A stretch of 64,000 bases of DNA from Listeria booriae (GCF_000766865.1 NZ_JNFA01000025.1:231434-295433); one strand, 5' to 3'; counted from the first letter of the stretch, positions 26,824 through 35,842 are shown. Translations and numbers: made by a program. The notes: a model not told the origin generated them from the sequence alone.

Positions 26824-27999
26824 TTATTCTGCGAGTTTCTCTTCTTTCACCGTAAACATCGATTTCTGGTAATTGTACCTGATTCCGAGGACCAGACCAA
26901 TTGCCATCATGTTCCCCAGGAGCGCACTCCCTCCGTAACTAATAAACGGCAACGGAATACCCGTAATCGGTAGCAAGCCGATGTTCATACCAACATTTTC
27001 AAGAACGTGGAACATAATCATCATGACAACGCCCGTACAAATATACGAATAAAACGGAATACCGACATCCAGCGCCACACGAATAATTTGGTAAATCAAC
27101 AAGAAATAAATCGCCAGCAAAATACTAGCACCGACAAAACCAAAATCACCACCGATAACCGTAAAAATAAAGTCATTATGGTTTTCAGGAATCGCGATGG
27201 CATTATAACCAGCACCGTTTCCGCTAATTTGACCAGAACCAATCGCCGTCATCGCTCGAAGCACCTGATAACCGCCGCCTTGAGGATCAGACTCTGGATT
27301 AATCCACGTATGAATCCGCTCAAACTGATACGATTTAAAGCCCAGTTTCACAAGCCAACTCTCATGATACAACACGAGATATAGCAAAGATCCGCCAATC
27401 GCTACAATCGAACCATAAATCGGCACAATCAACTTCCACGTAATCCCTGAAACCAAAATCATCCCAGACATTATCGCGATAAATACAAGTCCAGTACCTA
27501 AATCGGGTTGCAACATAATCAATCCAATCGGTACGAGTGTGAACATCCCCATTTTAACGAGTAGCCAAAAATCATATTTGACGGTATGCGTTCGGAATTT
27601 CCGATTGTGATCCCAAATAACTTTTGCAAGTACGACAATTAGGATTACTTTCACGACCTCAGAAGGTTGCAGATTTCCTAAAAACGGAATGATAATCCAA
27701 CTTCTCGCCCCATTTACTACTTTCCCAAAAAACAATACGAAAACCAACATCAATAAACCTAAACCATAAAAATAGTAGGCCCATTTCGTTAGTCGTTCGT
27801 AATCCAGCTGCATGATAACAAAAATCGCAAAGCCACTCACCACAAACCAAACGGCTTGCTTCACTACGAAGTTGGCAGTGTATTGCTCATTCGTCAATTG
27901 CGCGCTGTAGATCGAAATCATACTAATCAAACATAATAGCATCAAAGATAAGACGATGCCATAATCAATTCTCGCAGATATTTTATTTCGCGAATTCAT
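26824..27999 (-). CDS. rodA1: RodA-type SEDS peptidoglycan polymerase, paralogue 1
   Basis: The 391-residue SEDS protein has ten or so membrane helices. Key segments are W-I-x-I-P-x-L-G-x-L-Q-P-S-E-V-V-K (near 105), M-L-Q-P-D-L-G-T-G-L (near 163) with the catalytic-type aspartate in Q-P-D-L-G-T, E-N-H-N-D-F-I-F and I-P-L-P-F-I-S-Y-G-G-S. SEDS proteins polymerise glycan strands during elongation with a class B PBP. It lies 92 bases downstream of a close paralogue. The symbol follows the Listeria naming for the tandem pair at this position. Confidence 0.9.
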   Translation of the reverse strand: MNSRNKISARIDYGIVLSLMLLCLISMISIYSAQLTNEQYTANFVVKQAVWFVVSGFAIFVIMQLDYERLTKWAYYFYGLGLLMLVFVLFFGKVVNGARSWIIIPFLGNLQPSEVVKVILIVVLAKVIWDHNRKFRTHTVKYDFWLLVKMGMFTLVPIGLIMLQPDLGTGLVFIAIMSGMILVSGITWKLIVPIYGSIVAIGGSLLYLVLYHESWLVKLGFKSYQFERIHTWINPESDPQGGGYQVLRAMTAIGSGQISGNGAGYNAIAIPENHNDFIFTVIGGDFGFVGASILLAIYFLLIYQIIRVALDVGIPFYSYICTGVVMMIMFHVLENVGMNIGLLPITGIPLPFISYGGSALLGNMMAIGLVLGIRYNYQKSMFTVKEEKLAE

Positions 28000-28091
28000 T
28001 CTTTACGCTCCTTACTGGATGGAATAACGGTTCTATTTCGAATAAGCCTTCAGCAATACTCCCACTGTTTCCCCATACAGTTATAAAAAAT

Positions 28092-29246
28092 TTACACAAG
28101 ACTAGCAGCCATCTTAGGCGCATTGTATCGTGCAGATAAGACAAGTCCAATCGCCATTAAACTTCCGAGCATCGCACTCCCGCCATAACTAATAAATAGT
28201 AGCGGAATCCCCGTAATCGGTAACATCCCAATGGTCATCCCGATATTTTGCAACACATGGAAAAAAATCATCGACACCACACCCGTACAAATATACGAAT
28301 AAAAAGGCATGCCGATATCCAGTGCAACTCGAATAATTTGATAGACTAATAAGAAGTATACCACAAGTAAGGCGCATGCACCAACAAAGCCAAAATCGCC
28401 GCCAATAACGGTAAAAATAAAATCATTATGGTTTTCCGGAATTTGAATTGCTTCGTATCCAATGCCACTTCCTGTCAACTCTCCAGAACCTATTGCCCGT
28501 ATGGAATACAGTAATTGCATGCCTGTGTTTAGCGGGTCTTTTTCTGGTTGGAGCCAAGAAGTAATGCGGTTAAATTGATATTTCTCAAAGCCAAGTGATG
28601 TTAGGATGGCTGGATTATAAATAACTAATAAGACGAGACTCGTTCCAAGCACGGCAATAGAGCCGAATATAGGTAATAATAAACGCCAAGTAATCCCTGA
28701 TATGAAAATCATCCCGACGGTAATCGAGACTAGCACAAGTGCAGTTCCCAAATCCGATTGTAACATAATTAAAGCTATCGGCGCTAAGGCCATGAGACCG
28801 ATTTTTATAAACAAGATAAAGTCGCTTTTTAAAGTTCGAACTTGTTGCTTTTTTATATTGTCCCAGATCAGCTTTGCAAGTGCCACGATGAGGAAGCTTT
28901 TCATCAGCTCTGACGGTTGGATATTGATACTTTGCGTGCCAAGCCAACTGTGTGCACCATTTCGCTCAATTCCAATGACTGGCGCAAAAACTAATACTAG
29001 TAGGAACAGGCCTGCTGCATATAAATAATAGGCAAAATACTGGAGTCTATCGTAGTCGAAATACTTCATAATAATAACAATTAATCCTGCTCCAGCACCT
29101 AGCCAAATAAGTTGCCGAATAAGAAAGTTTGACGCATATTGATTATTAGTTAAACTCGCGATATAAATCGCCGCAATACCGATAAGACATAAACACATCA
29201 CTAAAAGTATAATCGAATAATCTATTTTTGTCTCTTCCTGATTCAT
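28092..29246 (-). CDS. rodA2: RodA-type SEDS peptidoglycan polymerase, paralogue 2
   Basis: I start at ATG 29246 (M-N-Q-E-E-T-K), behind AGGGGGAAAGCGC; an ATG six codons earlier lies within the ribosome site. The 384-residue protein has the SEDS blocks S-I-N-I-Q-P-S-E-L-M-K, M-L-Q-S-D-L-G-T-A-L, E-N-H-N-D-F-I-F and L-F-I-S-Y-G-G-S. Its aspartate block reads Q-S-D-L-G-T where its neighbour has Q-P-D-L-G-T, and its last motif has L-L-F where the neighbour has L-P-F. The two genes look like a tandem duplication. Confidence 0.9.
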   Translation of the reverse strand: MNQEETKIDYSIILLVMCLCLIGIAAIYIASLTNNQYASNFLIRQLIWLGAGAGLIVIIMKYFDYDRLQYFAYYLYAAGLFLLVLVFAPVIGIERNGAHSWLGTQSINIQPSELMKSFLIVALAKLIWDNIKKQQVRTLKSDFILFIKIGLMALAPIALIMLQSDLGTALVLVSITVGMIFISGITWRLLLPIFGSIAVLGTSLVLLVIYNPAILTSLGFEKYQFNRITSWLQPEKDPLNTGMQLLYSIRAIGSGELTGSGIGYEAIQIPENHNDFIFTVIGGDFGFVGACALLVVYFLLVYQIIRVALDIGMPFYSYICTGVVSMIFFHVLQNIGMTIGMLPITGIPLLFISYGGSAMLGSLMAIGLVLSARYNAPKMAASLV

Positions 29247-29341
29247 GCGCTTTCCCCCTGTCATTCTAAGTTATGTCAGCTGTTTTATTATATAAAATTT
29301 TGTGTTATTTAGGAAGCTTTTTTAGCGAATTCTAATCTAGC

Positions 29342-29395
29342 AAAAAACGGCTTTGGCTAGCAAAACAAGGTACTGTCTCACTTATCCAAAACCGT
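29342..29395 (-). terminator. Terminator of hupDGC
   Basis: Minus-strand stem ACGGTTTTGG/CCAAAGCCGT with a loop of about 30 bases, then six Ts. Confidence 0.75.
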
Positions 29396-29418
29396 CTTTA
29401 TAAATCTTTAAATTATCT

Positions 29419-30216
29419 TTAACTTTGCGTGTGAAATTTCGTTGAAGCAATCGGCAAAACACGCAAACCATTTTGGGTTTGGTGAATTTCTGCTTCGATT
29501 TTGAAAATGTCGCGTAATAGTGTGTGTGTGAAAACTTCTTCTGGTGTGCCGACTTTTTGAATGGTGCCGTCTTCGCATACCACGACGTGATCGCTGTAGC
29601 CTGCCGCTTGGTTTAAGTCGTGGAGGACAAGGATGATTGACATGTTGAAATCACGATTTAATTTGCGAAGCAGGTCGAGTAATTCTAGTTGATGCGAGAT
29701 ATCGAGGTATGTTGTTGGCTCGTCAAGTAAGAGAATCGGTGTTTTTTGTGCTAGAGCCATGGCTAACCATGCGCGTTGTTTCTCGCCGCCAGATAAGGTG
29801 TGGAGTGGCCTGTACGCTAAGGCTTCTAGGTTACAAACTTCCATTGCCCAGTCGACTGCTTCTTCGTCTTCTTTTTCCATTGTGCCGAGCCATGATTTGT
29901 AAGGCATGCGGCCATAGCTGACTAGGTCGCGGACGACAACATCGATGAGGCCGTCTGGTGATTGGGATAGCATCGTCATTTCGCGAGCTAGTTTTTTGGC
30001 GCTAATAGTGTGGATGTCTGTGCCGTGAAGCATGATTTTGCCGTCATTTGGTGCGAGTAAGCGCATGATGAGGCGCAGTATGGTTGACTTCCCTGAACCG
30101 TTCGGGCCAATGATGGTTGTAATTTTGCCTTCGGGGATTTCTAGGTCTAGGTTGTTAATGGCGAACGAGCGGCGGCGGGTGAAACTGACATTGGTTAGTG
30201 ATGTGATCGCGGTCAT
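29419..30216 (-). CDS. hupC: Haem/iron ABC transporter ATPase HupC
   Basis: The 265-residue FepC-type ATPase has Walker A G-P-N-G-S-G-K-S-T, signature L-S-G-G-E-K-Q-R-A-W and Walker B I-L-L-L-D-E-P-T-T-Y-L-D-I-S-H-Q. The T-Y-L-D-I-S-H-Q form is typical of siderophore and haem importers. It is last of three overlapping genes, starting four bases inside hupG. The Hup assignment to haem rests on the order D-G-C and on its position beside rodA, as in Listeria. Confidence 0.88.
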   Translation of the reverse strand: MTAITSLTNVSFTRRRSFAINNLDLEIPEGKITTIIGPNGSGKSTILRLIMRLLAPNDGKIMLHGTDIHTISAKKLAREMTMLSQSPDGLIDVVVRDLVSYGRMPYKSWLGTMEKEDEEAVDWAMEVCNLEALAYRPLHTLSGGEKQRAWLAMALAQKTPILLLDEPTTYLDISHQLELLDLLRKLNRDFNMSIILVLHDLNQAAGYSDHVVVCEDGTIQKVGTPEEVFTHTLLRDIFKIEAEIHQTQNGLRVLPIASTKFHTQS

Positions 30217-31208
30217 GAGGCAACCCTCCCTCGTTGTAGTAGGAATAGGAAGAACGGTGCGCCAATCATGGCGAGTAGGATGCCGACGGGTAATTCGATG
30301 GAGCCAAACCAGCTACGTGCAGCTGTGTCCGCGAAGCCAACGAGAAGTGCGCCACCGATTGCTGACATTGGTAGTAAGAACCGGTAGTCATTGCCGATGA
30401 TAAGTCGGAAAATGTGTGGCACGACAAGGCCAACAAAGCCAATGAGGCCTGCGACGCTGACGGCGACACCGCTTAGAAACGCGGCTAACATGATGATGAA
30501 AAAGCGATGTTTTTCAACGGAATAACCGAGTAGTTTTGCGGCATCGTCTCCTAGTAGTAGTACGTTGGATGAGCGAATCGCGAAAATGCTGAGAACGAAA
30601 CCGACAAGCATGTATGGCAAAATAAGATTTAGATGGTACCAGCTTTTTCCGGATAGCGTTCCTGTCATCCATGAGATGATACTCTGCACGCGGTTGCTGT
30701 AGAGGACCATGATTCCTGATGTCATCGCGCCGATAAAGGCATTGATGGCGACACCGGATAAAATAACGCGAAGTGGCGCTACGCCTTTGTCCCAAGCGAC
30801 CAAATAAATAAGTAATGCTGTGCCGAATGCCCCAAGGAACGCGCCTAACGGGACAAATTGGCTGAGCGATGGTAAGACGATAGTTAAGATAATGGCTACA
30901 AGTCCGCCACCTGCTGAAACGCCGATAACGCCGGGGTCTGCGAGTGGATTGCGCATGACGCCTTGTAATAGGCAACCTGCGATGGCTAGTGCTGCTCCGA
31001 CGAGAAAGGCAATGAGCATTCGTGGTAAGCGCAAATTCCAGACGAGTTGAATCGCCATGTCATTTCCGCCACCCGTCAATGTTTGCCAGACTTCGCTATA
31101 GCTTACTTTGACCGAGCCGGTTGTTAGGCCGTAGAAAAAGACAACGATTAATAGCAAAATCGTGACGCTAAATGTGATGATTCTTCTTTTTTTTCGTGGA
31201 TCGTGCAT
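30213..31208 (-). CDS. hupG: Haem/iron ABC transporter permease HupG
   Basis: The 331-residue FecCD-type permease has about nine hydrophobic helices. Family blocks are R-L-P-R-M-L-I-A-F-L-V-G-A-A-L-A-I-A-G near 61-79, N-P-L-A-D-P-G-V-I-G-V-S-A-G-G near 92, and G-L-V-V-P-H-I-F-R near 273. It forms the homodimeric membrane channel. Its ATG shares a base with the hupD TAA stop. Confidence 0.88.
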   Translation of the reverse strand: MHDPRKKRRIITFSVTILLLIVVFFYGLTTGSVKVSYSEVWQTLTGGGNDMAIQLVWNLRLPRMLIAFLVGAALAIAGCLLQGVMRNPLADPGVIGVSAGGGLVAIILTIVLPSLSQFVPLGAFLGAFGTALLIYLVAWDKGVAPLRVILSGVAINAFIGAMTSGIMVLYSNRVQSIISWMTGTLSGKSWYHLNLILPYMLVGFVLSIFAIRSSNVLLLGDDAAKLLGYSVEKHRFFIIMLAAFLSGVAVSVAGLIGFVGLVVPHIFRLIIGNDYRFLLPMSAIGGALLVGFADTAARSWFGSIELPVGILLAMIGAPFFLFLLQRGRVAS

Positions 31209-32188
31209 TACTTCTGAACCTGATTCAGTTCATTCGCCATGAAGTCCAAGGCTTTTGTAATTCTAATTCCAGGATTCGTACCAAAAAGATCTGCGGGAAG
31301 CACCACAATGTTGTTATTCTTCACAGCGGTTGTGGAATTCCATGCGTCATTTTGTTTCATTTCTTTTTGAAAAGCGATTTCGGTTTCCTTCTCGTCACCA
31401 CCGTGGATCATCAAGAAAATGACTTCTGGGTCTGCTTGCACGATTTTCTCGATATTGAGTGATGCGTATTGTGGGAAATTCTCGACGCCTTTAAAATCCT
31501 TGGCAACATTGACTCCGCCTGCTTTTTCGAGGATATCTCCGCTTAAAGAATTCGGTAATGCTGCATAATTACTTCCTGGTGCGCCAAGTATGAGTAGCGC
31601 GCGAACTGCCTTTCCTTTTTGTTCTTGCTTTATTTCAGCAACTTTCGTATCGATTTCTTGTTGTAATTTCGTTGCATCTTTTCCGAGTAACTGAGCCAAA
31701 ATGGCTTCTTGTTTTTTTATATCCGCAATCGAGTTGGCGCCTGTTAAAACGACTTGGGCGCCGATGCTTTCTAACGCTGGGACATCTTTTAAGTTCTGCT
31801 CTGAGCTTGCGACAATGACGTCCGGAGTTAATGATGCGATTTTTTCTAGGTTAAGATCGTGGGTATTGCCGACTTCGGTTGCTTTTAGCGCAGCGCTTGG
31901 TTCCACGCCACTCGCATCCATCGTTTGGCGTCCAACAACGGACCCGCCAAGTGCATAAACAATCCCCATATCGGAATTGGTAAGTGTAATGATTCTTTCT
32001 GGTTTCTTCGTAAAATGAACCGTTCTGCCAGCCATGTCGGTTAAGCTTAACACGGCGTCTTCTTTTGCGACTTTTTGTTTGTTACTTGTTTCATTTGTGG
32101 TGTTAGAAGAAGCGACATCTTTTGGGCCGCAAGCAGTTACGAGAACAAGAAGTAACGACATCATGCTTATAAAAATAATCTTTTTCAT
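31208..32188 (-). CDS. hupD: Haem-binding lipoprotein HupD
   Basis: The 326-residue lipoprotein has a signal ending L-V-T-A-C-G (Cys20), a serine/threonine/asparagine-rich linker, then a class III binding-protein fold: R-I-I-T-L-T-N-S-D, L-N-L-E-K-I-A-S-L-T-P-D-V-I-V and I-V-Q-A-D-P-E-V-I-F-L. It captures haem or a ferric ligand at the cell surface for HupGC. The roughly 60-base upstream gap holds an AAGACA-17-TACAAT promoter, but I see no Fur box there. Confidence 0.85.
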   Translation of the reverse strand: MKKIIFISMMSLLLVLVTACGPKDVASSNTTNETSNKQKVAKEDAVLSLTDMAGRTVHFTKKPERIITLTNSDMGIVYALGGSVVGRQTMDASGVEPSAALKATEVGNTHDLNLEKIASLTPDVIVASSEQNLKDVPALESIGAQVVLTGANSIADIKKQEAILAQLLGKDATKLQQEIDTKVAEIKQEQKGKAVRALLILGAPGSNYAALPNSLSGDILEKAGGVNVAKDFKGVENFPQYASLNIEKIVQADPEVIFLMIHGGDEKETEIAFQKEMKQNDAWNSTTAVKNNNIVVLPADLFGTNPGIRITKALDFMANELNQVQK

Positions 32189-32204
32189 GCTTTCCTCCTT
32201 TTTT

Positions 32205-32243
32205 GCGCTACCTCTATTGTACTAAAGATACATAGGAATGTCT
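32205..32243 (-). promoter_or_regulatory. Putative hupDGC promoter
   Basis: Minus-strand AAGACA, 17 bases, TACAAT, about 30 bases before the hupD ribosome site AAGGAGGAAAG. No inverted repeat resembling a Fur box is seen. Confidence 0.45.
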
Positions 32244-32250
32244 TGCTTTT

Positions 32251-32748
32251 TTAGTAATAAAGATAGTGTGGCATGTCGACACAGCGATAGTATTTCACAT
32301 AGCGCTTATGTCTAGTCATACCAAGGCGTTCTGCGACTTTTTGTGAAGCTATATTCGTGTCGCGAATCGTGCATGTGACCTGCTCTGCTTTCATCGTTTC
32401 TAACGCATACTTCTTACAGGCAAGCGCTGCTTCTGTGGCAAAACCTTGATGCCAAAACTTACGCTTTAATAAATAGCCGATTTCAAGGACTTCTTCGTCT
32501 TCCACGCGCTGCATTGTTAAGCCAACTTGCCCGACAAAATCCCCAGTTGCCTTCTCGATTACCGCCCACAAGCCAAATCCCCAACGTTCGTAATTATCTT
32601 GTTGCTTATTGAGCCACTCTTGTACTTGCGCATCCGAGAAAACACCTTCGTACGCCGTCATTGTCTCTTCATCTTGCAATATGTCGCATAAATCCGCATA
32701 ATCCTGCTGATCTAACTCGCGGAAAATAAGTCGTTCTGTCTCTATCAA
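32251..32748 (-). CDS. GNAT family N-acetyltransferase (RimJ/RimL type)
   Basis: The 165-residue protein begins I-E-T-E-R-L-I-F-R-E-L, the RimJ/RimL-type start. It has W-A-V-I-E-K-A-T-G-D-F-V-G-Q-V-G-L, I-G-Y-L-L-K-R-K-F-W-H-Q-G-F-A-T-E-A for acetyl-CoA binding and S-Q-K-V-A-E-R-L-G-M. The substrate is unknown. It is followed closely by hupD on the same strand but has its own upstream region, separated from the MerR gene by a terminator. Confidence 0.88.
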   Translation of the reverse strand: MIETERLIFRELDQQDYADLCDILQDEETMTAYEGVFSDAQVQEWLNKQQDNYERWGFGLWAVIEKATGDFVGQVGLTMQRVEDEEVLEIGYLLKRKFWHQGFATEAALACKKYALETMKAEQVTCTIRDTNIASQKVAERLGMTRHKRYVKYYRCVDMPHYLYY

Positions 32749-32768
32749 TTAAAATCCCTCCAAACTAC

Positions 32769-32800
32769 AAAAAGGCCTCCGCATCAATGTTTGGAGGCTA
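32769..32800 (-). terminator. Terminator of the MerR gene
   Basis: Minus-strand hairpin AGCCTCC/GGAGGCC followed by TTTTTG. Confidence 0.85.
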
Positions 32801-32826
32801 CTTTTCTATTATAACTTTTCTAGTGC

Positions 32827-33585
32827 TTACTTGCTAGTGAAAATCACGATAGCATCTCGTAAAAAGGCGGCAAGTCCTGGTTGATCTTTGTCGTAGTATG
32901 CCGTGAAGCGCTCGTCGTCCACAAACATTTGTGCTAGTCCTGCGTGCGCTTCTTTGCTGTACGTGTCCCAATAAGTGGACAGCCATTCTTTGTGCATCGC
33001 CGCGACTTCCTGCGCTTTTTCACCAGCTGGGTCTCCCGTCTCAAACGCCTCAGCCAATTCCACTAAAATAGTTTCTGCTAAACGATTGACGCGCTCCATC
33101 TCGGCCTCACTCATGCCTTTTAATTTCGCGTTAGACTTGTTTATCTTGTCATCGCCGTACTTCTCACGAATTTCCGTGCCATACTTTTCTTCGTTCTCAT
33201 CTATCATTTTCTGCTTGAAGCCTTCGAATTTTTCTTGGTTCGTCATTGTTATTCTCCTTTCTGAATGCGCGATGGATTTCTCCACATTGCGAATCAGTTC
33301 GTCTAATTGTTTGCGTTTATCAAGCAGTTGCGCGCGATGCGTTTTCAGCGCTTCTGTCTCGTCAAAATCAGGTTGTTCTAGAATCGCCTTGATTTTGTCC
33401 AAACCCACATTCATTTCACGATAAAATAAAATTTGCTGCAAGCGGTCCACTTCGTTTTGTCCATAAATGCGGTATCCCGACGAGTTGATTCGTGCCGGCT
33501 TGAGAATCTCAATCTCATCATAATATCGCAACGTTCGTGTACTGACTCCTGCAAGCTTTGCTAATTTTTGCACCGTGTATTCCAT
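32827..33585 (-). CDS. MerR family regulator with TipAS antibiotic-sensing domain
   Basis: I start at ATG 33585 (M-E-Y-T-V-Q-K-L-A-K-L-A-G-V), with AAGGAGGTGG just upstream. The 252-residue protein has an N-terminal MerR winged helix (S-T-R-T-L-R-Y-Y-D-E-I near 17-27), a coiled dimer helix to about residue 110, and a C-terminal TipAS domain with H-K-E-W-L near 195 and A-Q-M-F-V-D-D-E-R-F-T-A-Y-Y-D. TipAL and Mta relatives bind drugs and activate drug-resistance genes. The promoter has the 19-base spacer typical of MerR control, so it is probably autoregulated. Confidence 0.9.
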   Translation of the reverse strand: MEYTVQKLAKLAGVSTRTLRYYDEIEILKPARINSSGYRIYGQNEVDRLQQILFYREMNVGLDKIKAILEQPDFDETEALKTHRAQLLDKRKQLDELIRNVEKSIAHSERRITMTNQEKFEGFKQKMIDENEEKYGTEIREKYGDDKINKSNAKLKGMSEAEMERVNRLAETILVELAEAFETGDPAGEKAQEVAAMHKEWLSTYWDTYSKEAHAGLAQMFVDDERFTAYYDKDQPGLAAFLRDAIVIFTSK

Positions 33586-33609
33586 GTGCGCCACCTCCTT
33601 GATAACTAC

Positions 33610-33640
33610 ACTTTACACCTTGACGTAACGTGAATGTCAA
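33610..33640 (-). promoter_or_regulatory. MerR-type autoregulated promoter with 19-base spacer
   Basis: Minus-strand TTGACA (forward 33635-33640), a 19-base spacer, TAAAGT (forward 33610-33615). The spacer carries a TCACGTTACGTCA dyad, a typical TipA/Mta-like operator. Confidence 0.85.
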
Positions 33641-33660
33641 TAACTTTTATAAAAATTTTT

Positions 33661-34230
33661 TTACCAATCAAAAATCCAAGCATACGTGACGGATAGAATT
33701 TCGCGTGGTACTCCTTTTAAAAGGGCGAATTTATCCGTCTGTGAAGGTAAGCCGGTAGCGTCAATATTTTGGCGTCCTGCCAGCATGAGCGCGCGGTATA
33801 CGTGATATTCACTTGTCACAATGACGGTTTTGCCTAAATCGAATTTTTCTTTGCTATATTGCAGATTTTCTTCGGTGCGCATCGACTTATCTTCGACTTT
33901 GATTCGCGACGCTTCGACACCCTTATCAATTAGATATTCCTTCATCACACTGGCTTCTGTTGCCGTTTCATCCGTTCCTTGCCCGCCAGAAACAACAACT
34001 TGCGCCTCTTTATTTTTTTGAATAAAAGGTATCGCCGCGTCCAATCGTTCTTGCAAAACTGGCATTGGTGTTGCGGGATCGCCTTTTACTTTTGCACCTA
34101 AGATTAATATCGTATCTGGATTTGCTGCGGGTTCGGATTGCGTGCCGCTGTATATAAAGCCGAGCACAACGCCAACATACACGATTCCAATTCCAATTAT
34201 CGCAAGTATTATCTTCTTCCATATCCGCAT
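33661..34230 (-). CDS. YdcF/SanA family DUF218 membrane protein
   Basis: The 189-residue protein has an N-terminal membrane helix (residues 7-27) and then a DUF218 domain: I-L-I-L-G-A-K-V-K-G near 42, Q-E-R-L-D-A-A near 61, V-V-S-G-G-Q-G-T-D near 79 and V-T-S-E-Y-H-V-Y-R-A near 138. Members sit in the cell envelope and affect its permeability; the reaction is unknown. It lies 12 bases downstream of the VanZ gene and is probably co-transcribed. Confidence 0.88.
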   Translation of the reverse strand: MRIWKKIILAIIGIGIVYVGVVLGFIYSGTQSEPAANPDTILILGAKVKGDPATPMPVLQERLDAAIPFIQKNKEAQVVVSGGQGTDETATEASVMKEYLIDKGVEASRIKVEDKSMRTEENLQYSKEKFDLGKTVIVTSEYHVYRALMLAGRQNIDATGLPSQTDKFALLKGVPREILSVTYAWIFDW

Positions 34231-34241
34231 GACTCATCCAC

Positions 34242-34829
34242 TCATTTCTGTTCTGTGGTCGTTTGTTTCACCGTAAAAATCCGCATGATTGCGTAGCCAA
34301 ACATAATTCCTGATACGTTCAAAAATACATCTCCAGTATCAAAATACCCTACATGCATGATAAATTGCAAACTTTCTACTGCAAAAATCATCATCCCTGC
34401 TAAAAATAGTGCAGTAAGTGGTGATTTTCTAAATAACAAGAATCCAATTGGCGCAAAAGCTAGCACATTCCCAATCGTAATCACCCGCAAGTTTCCAGCC
34501 ATAAACGTATCGATAAACCCGAATGTGTCACTCGAAAAACCTTGCGCACCAGACGCTTTTCCAAAAAGTAAAACAAGCATTATCGCAAAATAAATCGCGT
34601 AAGTAAGTACTAATAATCCTTTATTAAGTTTCCAGTTGACAAGTTGCACTGCTGTAAAGTAAAGCAATAACGCCGTCACACCAACTGTTATATATCCCAT
34701 GTGATTCACTGTCGCCATCACATCTGCTAAATAAAATTGTAACCATCCTTGAAACCAGAAATAATACATCATGACTGCTATACAAAGAGATAGCACAGGT
34801 AACACCGTCCAAATCGTTAGCTTTTTCAT
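34242..34829 (-). CDS. VanZ family membrane protein
   Basis: The start at ATG 34829 (M-K-K-L-T-I-W-T) follows GGAGGAG; the upstream reading lacks a site. The 195-residue protein has five hydrophobic helices. The VanZ block is N-V-L-A-F-A-P-I-G-F-L-L, with E-S-L-Q-F, D-T-G-D-V-F-L-N-V-S-G and G-Y-A-I near the end. VanZ-like proteins give low-level teicoplanin resistance in some hosts, but most are uncharacterised envelope proteins. It pairs with the DUF218 gene. Confidence 0.88.
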   Translation of the reverse strand: MKKLTIWTVLPVLSLCIAVMMYYFWFQGWLQFYLADVMATVNHMGYITVGVTALLLYFTAVQLVNWKLNKGLLVLTYAIYFAIMLVLLFGKASGAQGFSSDTFGFIDTFMAGNLRVITIGNVLAFAPIGFLLFRKSPLTALFLAGMMIFAVESLQFIMHVGYFDTGDVFLNVSGIMFGYAIMRIFTVKQTTTEQK

Positions 34830-34921
34830 TTCTATCTCCTCCATTTCGTTTTTTATAGCATACCATCCAAGAATCAAGGCTTACTAAATACTTTTTAAAG
34901 AAATGTTAAGTTTTCGCATAT

Positions 34922-34961
34922 CAAAAAAGCTTAGAAACCCATCAAAAAGTCTCTAAGCTCT
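34922..34961 (-). terminator. Terminator after the YwqG-like gene
   Basis: Minus-strand stem AGCTTAGA/TCTAAGCT with TTTTTTG after it. Confidence 0.85.
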
Positions 34962-34968
34962 TCAAAAA

Positions 34969-35775
34969 TCAATAACAGTCCCAATTATACATCACATTCG
35001 TGAAATCTCTTTGCTTCAAATCCTCGCGATGAATAAAGAAATTACCGACGCCCATGTCGCCCCACATAATCTCATCTCCCGAATCCAATTGAAACAACAA
35101 TGTATCATGATGCGCCGTCTCCTCACCAAGTCGCGGATCTTCCTGCGTGAAAAACGGCGAGCCACCGAGCTGACTACTTGAACTACTGACCAATTCATAT
35201 AATTTATCGAATTTCGCCGAGTCCTCATTTGTCCATTTATCCGTCACCTCATAAAAAGTCGCGCCATACGCCCGTTCAAAATCATAACTTTCCTCCAAAA
35301 TCACCTGCTTCGTGATCTCCCCGCGCAAACGAAACACGCCGTCTACAACCGGATAAAATTCATCGCTCACCGCTTCAAACAAAGCATCCTGCTCCTCCTC
35401 AGAATAACTATCCGCATCCATCGTCTCAAAATACAACACGCGAAAACCATTCTGCTTCGTCTGATCATCAAAATCAAGCCCCGTCAAATCATCCAAATAA
35501 TCAATATAAAACGCTAACAATCCCGTCGTCGGAAAATCAGCCAAGTCCGGCATCTCCGCGAAATTCACCTGTGCCAAAAGCGACAATGGCCCGCCATCCT
35601 TATTCCGCGGATAATCCATCGTTTTCGGTAAATAGCCACGGCCACCAGCTTTACTCACCGTCAAACCAAGCCCAGCCTCTTTCTCAACCGTAAGCGATAT
35701 CCGTTCTTGTTCCGTCGCAAGAATCTGTTTCACAATTTCAGGCGTTACTAGTTTCTCCAGTTCATCTCTCAACAT
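34969..35775 (-). CDS. YwqG family protein (DUF1963)
   Basis: The start at ATG 35775 follows GGTGGAGGG. The 268-residue protein has the DUF1963 blocks: G-G-R-G-Y-L-P near 43, Y-P-R-N-K-D-G-G-P-L-S-L-L-A-Q-V-N-F-A, G-L-L-A-F-Y-I-D and, near the C-terminus, Q-L-G-G-S-P-F-F-T-Q-E-D-P-R and L-L-F-Q-L-D-S. YwqG-like proteins are common in Firmicutes; the function is unknown. It is a single-gene unit with its own terminator. Confidence 0.88.
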   Translation of the reverse strand: MLRDELEKLVTPEIVKQILATEQERISLTVEKEAGLGLTVSKAGGRGYLPKTMDYPRNKDGGPLSLLAQVNFAEMPDLADFPTTGLLAFYIDYLDDLTGLDFDDQTKQNGFRVLYFETMDADSYSEEEQDALFEAVSDEFYPVVDGVFRLRGEITKQVILEESYDFERAYGATFYEVTDKWTNEDSAKFDKLYELVSSSSSQLGGSPFFTQEDPRLGEETAHHDTLLFQLDSGDEIMWGDMGVGNFFIHREDLKQRDFTNVMYNWDCY

Positions 35776-35842
35776 TTCAAAGCCCTCCACCCTTATTTTA
35801 TAAGCTCATCATAGCATATTGCAGAAAATTTTCAAAATAGGG

